Origin: Hoyosella sp. YIM 151337 | GTDB lineage: Bacteria > Actinomycetota > Actinomycetes > Mycobacteriales > Mycobacteriaceae | Reading direction: 5' to 3' | Assembly (NCBI RefSeq): GCF_026041215.1 | Contig: NZ_JAPEIQ010000046.1 | Span: forward strand, 1-64,000 | Length of the DNA: 64,000 nucleotides | Shown here: positions 9,620-18,210 of the stretch, piece after piece | Position numbering within the stretch: position 1 is the stretch's first letter | How the letters are laid out: each line of letters starts with the position of its first letter | Made by a program: the position numbers and the translations under genes | The notes under the pieces: generated by a model | Seen by the model: only the letters and a program-made list of their open reading frames with translations | What the model was told of the DNA's origin: nothing | Databases searched by the model: none

Positions 9620-10107
9620 CTGGGGCGCCAGCCGGTGCAGTCGTCATCGGGGTGGGAAATGAGTTCCGCGGTGACGACGGCCTCGGTCCTGCAGTGATTG
9701 CCCGCCTGCGCAAGCTTGCCCTGCCTGGCGTGCGGTTGGCCGTGTCGCACGGCGAACCCACAGAACTGCTCGATCTCTGGTCCGGAACTGACTTGACGAT
9801 CGTCATCGACGCTGTCTGCTGCGAGCACACCACCCCGGGGCGCATCTGGACCACGACCGCCGAAGCAATGGCCAGCTTCACGACAGCAACAAGTTCCCAC
9901 GCACTGGGCATAGCGGATGCTGTGAAACTCGGACGTGTCCTGGATCGTGTCCCCGATGAGTTGGTCGTGATCGCAGTCGAAGCGGAGTGCTTCGAGGCGG
10001 GTACACAGCTTTCCGTGCCTGTCGCTGATGCGCTGCCACACGTTGTGACGACCGTACTCGCGGAACTGGCGAGGCACGGCCTCAGCACGCCACCCGCAGC
10101 CCTTTAG
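9616..10107 (+). CDS. Hydrogenase maturation endopeptidase (HyaD/HybD/HycI family)
   Basis: A 163-residue protease that trims the C-terminus of the large subunit after nickel insertion. The family opening G-V-G-N-E-F-R-G-D-D-G-L-G-P contains the Glu/Asp metal ligands, D-A-V follows the central strand, and S-S-H-A-L-G supplies the His ligand. The GTG at 9616 overlaps the large-subunit stop (GTGA), indicating translational coupling. The gene ends the hydrogenase operon; its TAG overlaps the stop codon of the convergent symporter at 10104-10107. Confidence 0.88.
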   Translation: MTGAPAGAVVIGVGNEFRGDDGLGPAVIARLRKLALPGVRLAVSHGEPTELLDLWSGTDLTIVIDAVCCEHTTPGRIWTTTAEAMASFTTATSSHALGIADAVKLGRVLDRVPDELVVIAVEAECFEAGTQLSVPVADALPHVVTTVLAELARHGLSTPPAAL

Positions 10108-11858
10108 CCGCCTCCCCAGCGCTCCACAGCCCGGTCACGAACCATGCCGAATCGCTCCGGCACATGCATACGCGCGAACGTTCTTGCCACGTCGGGACGA
10201 ACCGAAGCTCGCGTAGCGAAGCTGACGGCGATCATCGTTGTGAACGCGAGCGGCACCGTCACCGCCGCCGGATGGGTGAAGAGGGCCGCTGCCCACCCCG
10301 TTGCCGGCCCAAGGCCGAGCACCGTCACGAGCACCGCGGTGAGGCTGGACAGGCCGCCCGCGAGCAGCCCGCAGGCTGCCCCGGCGACCGTGAGTCCGCG
10401 CCACCAGATGCCAAGCACCAGCAACGGCGCGAACGTGGACGCCGCGACCGCGAACACCAATCCGACCGACTGTGAAAGATCGAGCCGCGCGGCGAACAAA
10501 GCCAGCACCATCACCGTCACACCAGCCAGCAAGGCGCTCACCCGGAAATCTCGGACCCGCCCGCGCAGCACATCCGTTGACAGCACCCCAGCCGCGCAGA
10601 CAAGCAGACCCGAGGATGTTGACATGAACGCAGCGATCGCACCAGCAGCAACAAGGGCGGCGAGCATTTGGCCACCGAGCCCAGCGAACACAGACGAAGG
10701 CAGCAGCAGCACCGCTGCGTCGGATGTGCCGGTGAGGAGAAGCTGCGGCACATACACCCGCGACAGCACACCGAGCAACACCGGAAAGAGGTAGAAAACC
10801 GCGAGCAAACCGATGACGATCAGGCTTGTCCACCGCGCGAGGCTGCCGGTCCGGTTGGTGTAAAACCGTACCAGCACATGCGGCAGCCCCAAGGTTCCGA
10901 GGAACGTCGCGAGGATGAGCGAATACACCTCGTACAGTGCGATGCCGCCAGCTTCGCCGCTGCCCGTCCCGAGCCCTGATCCCGGCTGCAGCCAGTCGGT
11001 TGCGTTGACCGGCGCACCGGCTATGACCGGAACCGCAGCGCCCGCGGGCAGCACAATCTGGGTACCGGCCGGCAGACTGTGCATACCCGGCTGCAGCGTC
11101 GTTTCCGCACCGTCCATAGTGAGCGTGACCGTTGTCTCGGTCTGCACAACGACATCCGTCTCGACATTGACTGTGGTTTCCGCGCCGACGACCGGCGGCA
11201 GCGGCTCACTCAGCGGCCGCTGCTCCGTAAGGAAGAAAACCGCGATGGCGATCGCGGGGATAGCGATCGCGGTCAGTTTCAGCCAGTACTGGAACGCCTG
11301 CACGAACGTAATCGACCGCATACCGCCCGCTACGACGTTCGCGATGACGATTCCGCCCACCACGGCGACACCCAGCCACTCAGGCACGCCGAGAATGGTG
11401 CGCAATGTCAGGCCAGCGCCCTGAAACTGCGGCACCATGTAGAGCCCGACGATGAGGACGACAAATACCATCGTGAGCAACCGCAGCCGCTCCGAGGCGA
11501 GCCGGAACTCCGCAAAGTCGGGCACGGTGTACGCGCCGGAACGGCGCAGCGGCGCGGAGACAAACATCAGAAGAAACAGATACCCGGCGGTGAATCCCAC
11601 CGGGTACCAGAGCGCGTCCGCGCCGTGTTTCGCGATCAGGCCCGCAACCCCGAGGAAGGACGCCGCCGATAGGTATTCGCCGGAGATTGCGGCGGCGTTC
11701 ATCCGCGGCCCCACGCGGCGCGACGCAACCAAGAAATCTGAGGTTGTCCGTGCGAACCGCACGCCAAACGAGCCCACCACGACCGTTGCGAGCGCAGCGA
11801 GAAGCACCGCCGCGAGCGTCAGCACCGCGCCGGTCCCGTACTGCTGCACTCCGGTCAT
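10104..11858 (-). CDS. Sodium:solute symporter with a large extra-membrane insertion
   Basis: A 584-residue SSS-family symporter related to the one at 3285-4910 (A-I-S-G-E-Y-L-S-A-A-S-F-L-G-V-A-G near residue 58). Residues about 211-305 form a Val/Thr/Pro-rich non-membrane insertion (repeated V-E-T-x-V and E-T-T-V units, then a Pro/Gly-rich stretch) absent from the first symporter; it should face outside. ATG 11858 is chosen because it follows the DUF485-like stop by 4 nt; longer readings would overlap that gene. The gene ends a kinase-regulator-DUF485-symporter operon, so uptake of its substrate, probably a small carboxylate, is likely sensed by the LytS-type kinase upstream. Confidence 0.85.
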   Translation of the reverse strand: MTGVQQYGTGAVLTLAAVLLAALATVVVGSFGVRFARTTSDFLVASRRVGPRMNAAAISGEYLSAASFLGVAGLIAKHGADALWYPVGFTAGYLFLLMFVSAPLRRSGAYTVPDFAEFRLASERLRLLTMVFVVLIVGLYMVPQFQGAGLTLRTILGVPEWLGVAVVGGIVIANVVAGGMRSITFVQAFQYWLKLTAIAIPAIAIAVFFLTEQRPLSEPLPPVVGAETTVNVETDVVVQTETTVTLTMDGAETTLQPGMHSLPAGTQIVLPAGAAVPVIAGAPVNATDWLQPGSGLGTGSGEAGGIALYEVYSLILATFLGTLGLPHVLVRFYTNRTGSLARWTSLIVIGLLAVFYLFPVLLGVLSRVYVPQLLLTGTSDAAVLLLPSSVFAGLGGQMLAALVAAGAIAAFMSTSSGLLVCAAGVLSTDVLRGRVRDFRVSALLAGVTVMVLALFAARLDLSQSVGLVFAVAASTFAPLLVLGIWWRGLTVAGAACGLLAGGLSSLTAVLVTVLGLGPATGWAAALFTHPAAVTVPLAFTTMIAVSFATRASVRPDVARTFARMHVPERFGMVRDRAVERWGGG

Positions 11859-11862
11859 CGGC

Positions 11863-12273
11863 TCAGTCTTCAACCAGTTCCGAGAACTGTTGCTCGTTCC
11901 GCTCGGCCTGACGCACGTACAGCCACCCCACTCCTGCGAGCAGGGGGTAGATTGCGGCCCCGAGAAGCAGCCACGCCAGTTGCACACCGCCCACGGTGGT
12001 CGCGGCCAGATCGGGGAAGAGCCAGAACGCGAGTGGCAGCACCCCAACGCAGACGATCACCAGCAGCGCGAACCGCGTCGCCAGGAGAAATTGGGAACGC
12101 ACAAGCCCGGAAGCAAGCACTTCACCGACATGTGTTTGTTCTTCGATTTCCCTGCGGGTGCGGACTCGCCGTGCTCCGGCGCGACGTGACAGGACGACGC
12201 GTTCGCGCTGTGGACGGCTCCCGCCGCGCGAAGCGTCAGAGGGCCCGCCGAACCCGATGCCACCGTCAGGCAT
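11863..12273 (-). CDS. DUF485-like two-helix membrane protein, partner of the second symporter
   Basis: A 136-residue protein with a charged N-terminal third and two hydrophobic helices (about residues 65-85 and 95-117). It lies directly before an SSS symporter, the position DUF485/YjcH proteins occupy. The ATG at 12273 has an excellent AGGAGG Shine-Dalgarno 8 nt upstream. The sequence is only loosely similar to the first DUF485 protein, so the assignment leans on size, topology and context. Confidence 0.75.
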   Translation of the reverse strand: MPDGGIGFGGPSDASRGGSRPQRERVVLSRRAGARRVRTRREIEEQTHVGEVLASGLVRSQFLLATRFALLVIVCVGVLPLAFWLFPDLAATTVGGVQLAWLLLGAAIYPLLAGVGWLYVRQAERNEQQFSELVED

Positions 12274-12300
12274 TACGCAGCCTCCTAGCTAGCGCGAACT

Positions 12301-13119
12301 CTACTTGGCTTGCCACGCCTGCATTGGCCCCCGAACGAGGCGGTCCTTAAGAGCACGCGTGTGTCTGCGGCTGACGGGCAGTTCGACCGGACGCAATTCG
12401 CGTTCGCCCCGCAGCGTGACGACGTATCCCGTGCCTGCGGTTTTCAGCCCCGTGACGAGGCGCAGCGAGACCAGGTACGAGCGGTGAACCCGGATGAATC
12501 CGGCATCGGCCCAGCGCTCCTCCAGAGTGGACAGCGGAATACGCACAAGGTGTGATCCAGTGGTCGTGTGCAGTCGCGCATAATCACCATCCGCTTCCAC
12601 CCAGCCAACGGTCGAGCGGCGGACCAGGGTGGTGACACCACCGAGTTCGACGGGAATGACCTCGTCTGAGGGCACCTGCTGTGCCTGTGCACGGGCTGGC
12701 AAAGCCGGTGCGCTGACTTGTTTCGCGCGGTGCTCCCTGATCCGTGCGATCGCCTGTGCGAGACGTTCTGTACGCAGCGGCTTCAGGAGGTAGTCGACCG
12801 CGCCCACGTCGAAGGCATCGACGGCGCGGTCATCGTGGGCGGTGACGAAAACAACGAACGGGGGACTCCGGAATTCACTCACGATTCCGGCGAGTTCAAC
12901 CCCATCGAGCCCAGGCATCCTGATGTCGCTGAAAACAGCGTCGATCTTTTCCGACTTGAGGATGCGAAGCGCACTGGTTGCGTCACTCGCCGCGTGAACC
13001 GTCTCGATTCCGTCCTGTTCACGAAGCAGGAAAACGAGCTCGTCAAGTGCTGGTGTCTCATCATCAACAGCGAGCACGGTGAGCGGTGACGCCGCGGAAC
13101 TTTCCATGGTTTCTATCAT
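12301..13119 (-). CDS. LytTR-family response regulator
   Basis: A 272-residue regulator. The REC domain has the acidic pocket (V-D-D-E near residue 20) and the phospho-acceptor Asp in F-S-D-I-R-M-P-G-L-D-G, with K in Y-L-L-K-P-L. The LytTR DNA-binding domain fills the C-terminal third (F-I-R-V-H-R-S-Y-L-V-S and the R-R-H motif near the end). ATG 13119 follows the kinase stop by 4 nt; an in-frame ATG at 13107 is the alternative. It pairs with the upstream kinase and probably controls its own operon's symporter, as BtsR/LytTR systems do. Confidence 0.9.
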   Translation of the reverse strand: MIETMESSAASPLTVLAVDDETPALDELVFLLREQDGIETVHAASDATSALRILKSEKIDAVFSDIRMPGLDGVELAGIVSEFRSPPFVVFVTAHDDRAVDAFDVGAVDYLLKPLRTERLAQAIARIREHRAKQVSAPALPARAQAQQVPSDEVIPVELGGVTTLVRRSTVGWVEADGDYARLHTTTGSHLVRIPLSTLEERWADAGFIRVHRSYLVSLRLVTGLKTAGTGYVVTLRGERELRPVELPVSRRHTRALKDRLVRGPMQAWQAK

Positions 13120-13123
13120 GCCG

Positions 13124-14326
13124 TCACGCCGTGACACCCTGGCGGTATTTCGGCACACGCACAATCACCTTGGTCCCCGCCCCCGTTGCGGTTTCCACCA
13201 CGAGACCGTAGTCGTCACCGAACACGGCCCGCAGCCGCTCATCAACGTTGCTGAGGCCGATGTGTGTCGCGTCCGGATCGGAATCGAACGCGCCCGACCG
13301 CAGTTTCTGCGGGTCCATTCCGATCCCGTCATCTTCGATGCTGAGCATGCATTCCGCACCGGCGTCGGCAGCGGTGATCGCCACGGACCCACCGTCCTGT
13401 TTGCCCGCGAGACCGTGCCGCACGGCGTTCTCTACCAGCGGCTGGAGGACGAGGAAAGGGATGACGACGTTGAGCACTTCGGGCGCCACCTGCAGGCGCA
13501 CGGTCAGTTTGTCTCCGAAGCGTGCCTGCTCGAGTGTCAGGTAACGCTCGACGTTGCGGAGTTCCTCCGCCAGCGTGGTGAACTCTCCCGCCGAGCGAAA
13601 CGAATACCGCGTGAAGTCGGCGAACTCCAAGATGAGTTCCCGCGCGCGCCGGGGGTCGGTGCGGACAAACGACGCGATGGTGGTCAGCGCGTTATAGATG
13701 AAGTGCGGACTGATCTGCGCCCGCAGCGCTCGCACCTCTGCGTGAGCGAGCCGCTCGCGTGACGCGTCGAGTTCGGCGAGTTCGAGCTGACTCGCCGCGT
13801 ACCGCGTGACTTCGGTGAGGGTGCGCACCAGACCTGGGCTTACGGGCGCGGTGACAGCCGCCGCGAGCACCCCGATCGTCTGCACGGCGCCCGATGCTTC
13901 ACCCGTGATGATCGGCTGCGCGACGATGCCCCAGATTTGGCAGTCGTCACGGCCGCAGTCGATTTCGTCATGGCGGATCAGCCGCTGTCGCCCAGCCCGA
14001 ATGATGTCCTGCGCCACGGGCGGGAAGCCCGCCCGGTGGTTGTCACCGGCACCCTCCCAGGCGAGCACGCTGCCGTCGGCGTCACAGATAGCCATGCCCT
14101 GAGCGCCGACGAGGAGCGAAAGTACCGGCGCCGATTCCTCCGCTGATTCGGTGGTGAGCCCTCGGCGAAGCACTTTCGCGGCCTCACCAGCGGTGGACAG
14201 CGTTGCGTGCACAGCGCGTTCAGTGGGTGTGGTGAACCCCTGCCGGGCGCGCAGCACCACCGCGATCCCGAGTACGGCGAGCACAGCGATCACCACGGCA
14301 CCGGTTGCCACCACGAGCGAAGACAT
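13124..14326 (-). CDS. LytS-type sensor histidine kinase
   Basis: A 400-residue kinase. It has one N-terminal transmembrane helix, a GAF-like central region, then the His_kinase (PF06580) signature I-S-P-H-F-I-Y-N-A-L with the phospho-accepting His. The ATPase N-box P-L-V-E-N-A-V-R-H-G-L and the G-boxes E-D-D-G-I-G-M and H-I-G-L-S-N-V-D follow. ATG 14326 starts just before the membrane helix; longer readings lack a Shine-Dalgarno. It has no multi-helix ligand-binding domain, so sensing may run through the GAF region, which contains a Cys-rich D-C-G-R-D-D-C-Q-I-W motif, or through the symporter. First gene of a four-gene operon. Confidence 0.9.
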   Translation of the reverse strand: MSSLVVATGAVVIAVLAVLGIAVVLRARQGFTTPTERAVHATLSTAGEAAKVLRRGLTTESAEESAPVLSLLVGAQGMAICDADGSVLAWEGAGDNHRAGFPPVAQDIIRAGRQRLIRHDEIDCGRDDCQIWGIVAQPIITGEASGAVQTIGVLAAAVTAPVSPGLVRTLTEVTRYAASQLELAELDASRERLAHAEVRALRAQISPHFIYNALTTIASFVRTDPRRARELILEFADFTRYSFRSAGEFTTLAEELRNVERYLTLEQARFGDKLTVRLQVAPEVLNVVIPFLVLQPLVENAVRHGLAGKQDGGSVAITAADAGAECMLSIEDDGIGMDPQKLRSGAFDSDPDATHIGLSNVDERLRAVFGDDYGLVVETATGAGTKVIVRVPKYRQGVTA

Positions 14327-14488
14327 AGTTAAAGTCTGCCGACAATACGGCCACAGTGGCGTGATGTTTCGCTGAATGTCGCTATTCTTCAAGGCTTCTG
14401 CACTAGCGTTGACGACTGATCTTGTGATGGACACGTAACAGGCGCTGCTGTTGCGCCGCCCCGCATCGTTGGACAGACTCAGCCGATG

Positions 14489-14509
14489 TGAACGAAAACT
14501 TTTCGTTCA
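14489..14509. promoter_or_regulatory. Perfect 21-bp palindrome upstream of the proline-rich membrane gene
   Basis: TGAACGAAAA (14489-14498), a central C, then TTTTCGTTCA (14500-14509): arms of 10 bp without a mismatch. It ends 22 nt before the ATG at 14532, and it is in the divergent interval with the sensor-kinase operon (start 14326). The symmetry and AT content suggest a repressor site more than a terminator. Confidence 0.55.
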
Positions 14510-14531
14510 AAACGGACCTAAGGAGTACTCA

Positions 14532-15374
14532 ATGACCCAGTACCCCCCTGGGGGCGAGCCGCCTTACGGCAGCAACCCCGATGACGCTGGTCGCGGGGAC
14601 CAGGGCTGGAATCAGCCCTCTGACCCGAGCGGCTACCCGCCGCCACCGCCGCCGCAGTACGGCAACTATCCTCCGCCCCCGCCTGGTGACTTCGGCCCGC
14701 AGGGTGGTTACCCGCCGCCCCCACCGCCGGGCGGCGGCTATGGGCAGGCCAGCGGCGAGTTCCGCATCGGTGACGGCATCCGCTGGGCCTGGAACCGGTT
14801 CGTCGAGAACTGGCCAGTCTGGGTCGGGTTCACCCTGATCATCGGCGTGGTGAACGTGGTTTTGGGCCTCGCCAGCCCCGGCGGGCGCAGCCCTGACGAG
14901 GTGTTTGCGTTCAGCGCTGTCGATCTCCTCTCGACAATCATCTCGGCGGTGCTCGGCTGGATGATGGTCCGGGGGGCGCTTTTCACCGCGGACGGCCGCA
15001 AACCCGGCTTCGGTGAGTTCGCTCAGCTCAACAACGTCCTGCACCTGGTCATCGCTTCGCTGCTGGTCGGTATCGCAACGACCATCGGCATGGTGCTCCT
15101 GATCATTCCTGGCTTGATCATCGCGTTCCTGTCGATGTTCACGACGCACTTCGTGCTGGACCAGAATCAGGACGCGATTACCGCGATCAAGTCCAGCTGG
15201 TCGCTCGTCGCGAAGAATGTTGGCGCACTTCTGCTGCTCGTACTGACGGTGATCGGTCTCGCGCTGCTCGGCATCGTCACTTGCGGCCTCGGCTTCCTGG
15301 TGATTCTGCCGATCATGACGATGCTGTCCGTGTACGCGTACCGGACCTTGACCAATCGTCAGCCGGCGATGTAA
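14532..15374 (+). CDS. Proline-rich multi-pass membrane protein (paralogue 1)
   Basis: A 280-residue protein with a Pro/Gly/Tyr-rich cytosolic N-terminus (residues 1-75, several P-P-P-P runs) followed by five or six hydrophobic helices. The segment F-V-L-D-Q-N-Q-D-A-I-x-A-I-K-S-S-W near the C-terminus is shared almost exactly with the next gene. Function is unknown; it resembles the DUF-type integral membrane proteins with N-terminal P-rich tails common in Mycobacteriales. The ATG at 14532 has an AAGGAG Shine-Dalgarno 7-8 nt upstream. A perfect palindrome precedes it and a strong terminator follows. Confidence 0.8.
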   Translation: MTQYPPGGEPPYGSNPDDAGRGDQGWNQPSDPSGYPPPPPPQYGNYPPPPPGDFGPQGGYPPPPPPGGGYGQASGEFRIGDGIRWAWNRFVENWPVWVGFTLIIGVVNVVLGLASPGGRSPDEVFAFSAVDLLSTIISAVLGWMMVRGALFTADGRKPGFGEFAQLNNVLHLVIASLLVGIATTIGMVLLIIPGLIIAFLSMFTTHFVLDQNQDAITAIKSSWSLVAKNVGALLLLVLTVIGLALLGIVTCGLGFLVILPIMTMLSVYAYRTLTNRQPAM

Positions 15375-15395
15375 CGCAACTCGCACGAGTACACG

Positions 15396-15423
15396 CTGGC
15401 GCGGGGCCCAGGCCCCGCGCCAG
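15396..15423. terminator. GC-rich terminator hairpin
   Basis: Perfect 13-bp arms (CTGGCGCGGGGCC at 15396-15408, complement at 15411-15423), 22 nt after the stop of the first proline-rich membrane gene. It implies that its paralogue at 15504 has a separate promoter or depends on read-through. Confidence 0.7.
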
Positions 15424-15503
15424 TAGTGTTTGTGCCGTGGTACTTAAAGCTGAGAGGCTGAGATGCTGCAAGGCAGAACCTTCCGAGGAGATGGGAGCCG
15501 AAA

Positions 15504-16439
15504 GTGACTGATAGCTCCAGCGAAGGCGGCCTGCCTGGGGAGTCTGGATTCCCCCCGCCAGAGGAGATTCCCTCGCCGGGAGCGATGCCCGAACCGGGCG
15601 GCTTCCCGCCGCAGGGCGAGTACCCCACAGCTGGCGGTGGGTATTTGGGGGCGGGCGCGAAGCCACCGCCGGGGAACTATCCGGACGATCCGAGCGCATC
15701 GACGCCACGGTACGGCCGGGTAAAGGGCAGCGGCGGGACGGGGCGGCTGCGGCAGCGCAAGACGGCACCTACCGGTTTCGATCTCGGTGACGCGTTGCGT
15801 TTCGCCTGGACGAGGTACGTCGACAACGTGGGTGTCTGGCTTGGTTTCTTGCTGCTCGCGCTCACATTCGCACTGATGATCGCATTTCCGGCTTCAATGA
15901 TCTTCCTGGTTCCGGCCGGTGCGGCGGAACGTCACCCACTGCTTGTTGTGTCGCTTGCCGCAATTGGGATCGCAATCATCGTGGCGGTGATCATGGTGCT
16001 GAGTGCCGCGATGGTGCGTGGAGCGCTGTATGAAGCCAGCGGCACCCGTCCGTCGCTCCGCGACTTTCTGAGGCTGCCGAACATCAGTCAGATCCTGTTG
16101 GCCACCGTGACTGTCACAGCGCTCACCCTGATTGGGCTAGCCCTGTGCGTGGTTCCAGGTCTCATCGTTGCCTTCTTCAGCATGTTCACGGTCCACTTCG
16201 TTGTCGATCAGAACCAGAACGCAATCGAAGCGATTAAGTCCAGCTGGCGCACGGTGATCGCCAATGTGGGGCCACTGCTGCTGCTCACACTGATCTGCTA
16301 CCTCATCATCGTGGTAGGCACCATTGTGATCGTCGGTTTCCTGATCACGGTACCGTTCACCGCTATCGCGGTGGCCTACGCGTATCGGGCAGTCACCGTG
16401 ACGTCCGGCCCGCCCCACCCCGCGGCGCCGATCAGTTAA
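15504..16439 (+). CDS. Proline-rich multi-pass membrane protein (paralogue 2)
   Basis: A 311-residue tandem paralogue of the preceding gene: a Pro/Gly-rich N-terminal region (about residues 1-90), then helices and the shared F-V-V-D-Q-N-Q-N-A-I-E-A-I-K-S-S-W motif. The GTG at 15504 has a GGAG about 10 nt upstream. Function is not recognised. The N-terminal tail differs much more from its sister than the membrane part does. Its TAA (16437-16439) overlaps the stop of the convergent mas gene at 16436, so no terminator fits between them. Confidence 0.8.
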   Translation: MTDSSSEGGLPGESGFPPPEEIPSPGAMPEPGGFPPQGEYPTAGGGYLGAGAKPPPGNYPDDPSASTPRYGRVKGSGGTGRLRQRKTAPTGFDLGDALRFAWTRYVDNVGVWLGFLLLALTFALMIAFPASMIFLVPAGAAERHPLLVVSLAAIGIAIIVAVIMVLSAAMVRGALYEASGTRPSLRDFLRLPNISQILLATVTVTALTLIGLALCVVPGLIVAFFSMFTVHFVVDQNQNAIEAIKSSWRTVIANVGPLLLLTLICYLIIVVGTIVIVGFLITVPFTAIAVAYAYRAVTVTSGPPHPAAPIS

Positions 16440-17002
16440 GCCCCCGTGATGTCATGCAGCAGCCAGCGTCCGTCTTCACGATGCACGGTGACGAGGAGAC
16501 GGCTGCGGTCGACCCGGCCGTCAGGCGCCAGGACGTTGCGGACTTCCTGATCCAGAAAAACCATGACGGTCGCCTCGCCGTCGGAGTGCTGGTAGACGGC
16601 GGCGTAGTCGGCGGTGCCGGTCGATGACCCTTCTGCTTCATTGAGGAAGTCACGGAGTTCGGCCGCCGCGGTCTCATACTCATCCCGAAACTCCGGGGTG
16701 GAGATCGCCGCCACCGCATCGAAGTGTGCGTCGAAATTGTCGTACGAATAGGTGCTTACGGTGATTGCGTGCTCGGCCGCCGCCGCTGCCGCACCCGTGG
16801 GGTCGGTCCCCGCGAAGTCACTGGCGACCCCTCCTGCCCGGGTGGCGTCCCAGTAGAGGTACCCGAGCACCAGGGCGGCACTCGTCGTTACCGCGAGCGC
16901 GACAGCGAGAATGACGGTGCTCCTCCGCCTCCGCGGAGAGGGCGGTACTGCCTGCGCCGTCGTCTCGGCGTCCGGCACCGTCGCCTCGGTGTTGCTGCTC
17001 AT
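16436..17002 (-). CDS. Mce-associated membrane protein (Mas family)
   Basis: A 188-residue protein with one transmembrane helix (about residues 28-48) and an extracytoplasmic domain ending in W-L-L-H-D-I-T, the pattern of Mce-associated proteins encoded after mceF. These are thought to stabilise or assist the Mce lipid importer. ATG 17002 overlaps the mceF stop by 4 nt; an in-frame TTG at 17005 is an unlikely alternative. Last gene of the mce operon. Confidence 0.85.
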   Translation of the reverse strand: MSSNTEATVPDAETTAQAVPPSPRRRRSTVILAVALAVTTSAALVLGYLYWDATRAGGVASDFAGTDPTGAAAAAAEHAITVSTYSYDNFDAHFDAVAAISTPEFRDEYETAAAELRDFLNEAEGSSTGTADYAAVYQHSDGEATVMVFLDQEVRNVLAPDGRVDRSRLLVTVHREDGRWLLHDITGA

Positions 17003-18210
17003 CAATTCGGTCCTTCCTCAAGAAGCTGGCGGAACGCGTCGATTCCGGTGGGCAGAAGCAGCGGATCACTCACCACCGGCGGACCCACCGTGCGGATACC
17101 TGGTGTGGTGTACCCGAGCAGTCCCAGCCCATCTGGCCGCGGCGCACTCAGCGCGCCCCGATTGGCGTGGTGTTCCCCTGGCGGGCAGTACACGCCCCGG
17201 TCGGGCTCGCGCGGGCTGTCGTCGCCGACGACACGGCGCGGTGTCTCGTAGTAGCACACCGGTCCTTGCGTCACGACGAGTGCGAAATCCGCACGGTCCC
17301 CGATCCCGATTGAGGCCAGCTTATCCAGTGCGCTGGGAAAGCTGTCCGCCATCGCCAGCAGTGCGGCATCACGGCCGCCGATAATCTGGAAGATGTCCGC
17401 GAGACCCCTGGTGAGGCGCGCGTCGTCGCTGGGCATCTCTTCGAGCAGTGTGGTAAGCCGCTGCATCACCCGCGGACCCTCCTCGAGGAGGTAGTCCACC
17501 GACCCTCCGCCCGCGTTGAAGTCTTCGCCCACCACTCTCATCGACCGTGCAGTCGCGGGCAGGGAGTCAGACGCGTCCGCCAGCGCCGCCATCGTCCTCG
17601 GGCCGTGCTCTCCGAACCATCGGAAGGTCTCGTCGTTACTCTCGAATACACCGGCCACCGCGTGCGCGTTATCGATGATGTCGCCGAGGTCGTCGGACCG
17701 GTTGGCGAGCGCGGCTGACATGCTTTGCGCGAGCGAACCGATGGAGCCCGCGTCAAGCGAGTCGACCAAGACGCGCATTTGAGCCAGTGACTCTGTGAAA
17801 GTGACGCTCTGCATCTCCGGCGGCGCGGGAACCAGGTCGCCGTCTCGCAGGTAGACGCTGCTCGCCGCTTCGGCGCGGAGTTCGAGCACGGACAGTCCCG
17901 CTGGGTTCAGCATGGAGGCGATCGCGTACGAATCCACGGGGATTGTTGTTCCTGGATCCAGGGCGATATTGACGTCGACGCCACCGTTTTCTGCGACATC
18001 GACTGAGGTCACCACTCCCACCACGATGCCGCGGAAGGTGACGGGCGTACCGTTGCCGAGGCCGCGCGCATGATCGAAGTGTGACACCACATGAATCGTG
18101 GAGCCGAACGGGTTCGCCTGCGGCCCGAGCGAATACCGAATTCCCGCTGGGACAACGACGATGGCGATCGCCAGGAACAGGGCAACTTGTATCATCATTG
18201 CTTTTCTCAC
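17002..18210 (-). CDS. mceF: Mce family protein, F position
   Basis: A 402-residue MlaD-domain protein: N-terminal membrane anchor (about residues 7-25), MCE/MlaD domain (about 38-115, G-L-G-N-G-T-P-V-T-F-R-G-I-V-V-G), long helical region, then a less ordered Pro-rich C-terminus. The six Mce subunits form the periplasm-spanning tube through which lipids reach the YrbE permease. The GTG at 18210 overlaps the mceE stop (GTGA). Substrate is not readable from sequence. Confidence 0.92.
   Translation of the reverse strand: MRKAMMIQVALFLAIAIVVVPAGIRYSLGPQANPFGSTIHVVSHFDHARGLGNGTPVTFRGIVVGVVTSVDVAENGGVDVNIALDPGTTIPVDSYAIASMLNPAGLSVLELRAEAASSVYLRDGDLVPAPPEMQSVTFTESLAQMRVLVDSLDAGSIGSLAQSMSAALANRSDDLGDIIDNAHAVAGVFESNDETFRWFGEHGPRTMAALADASDSLPATARSMRVVGEDFNAGGGSVDYLLEEGPRVMQRLTTLLEEMPSDDARLTRGLADIFQIIGGRDAALLAMADSFPSALDKLASIGIGDRADFALVVTQGPVCYYETPRRVVGDDSPREPDRGVYCPPGEHHANRGALSAPRPDGLGLLGYTTPGIRTVGPPVVSDPLLLPTGIDAFRQLLEEGPN

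Noticed and set aside
14636-14740. Low-complexity CCGCCG-rich stretch considered as a repeat element
   Set aside because: It encodes the Pro-rich tail of the membrane protein.
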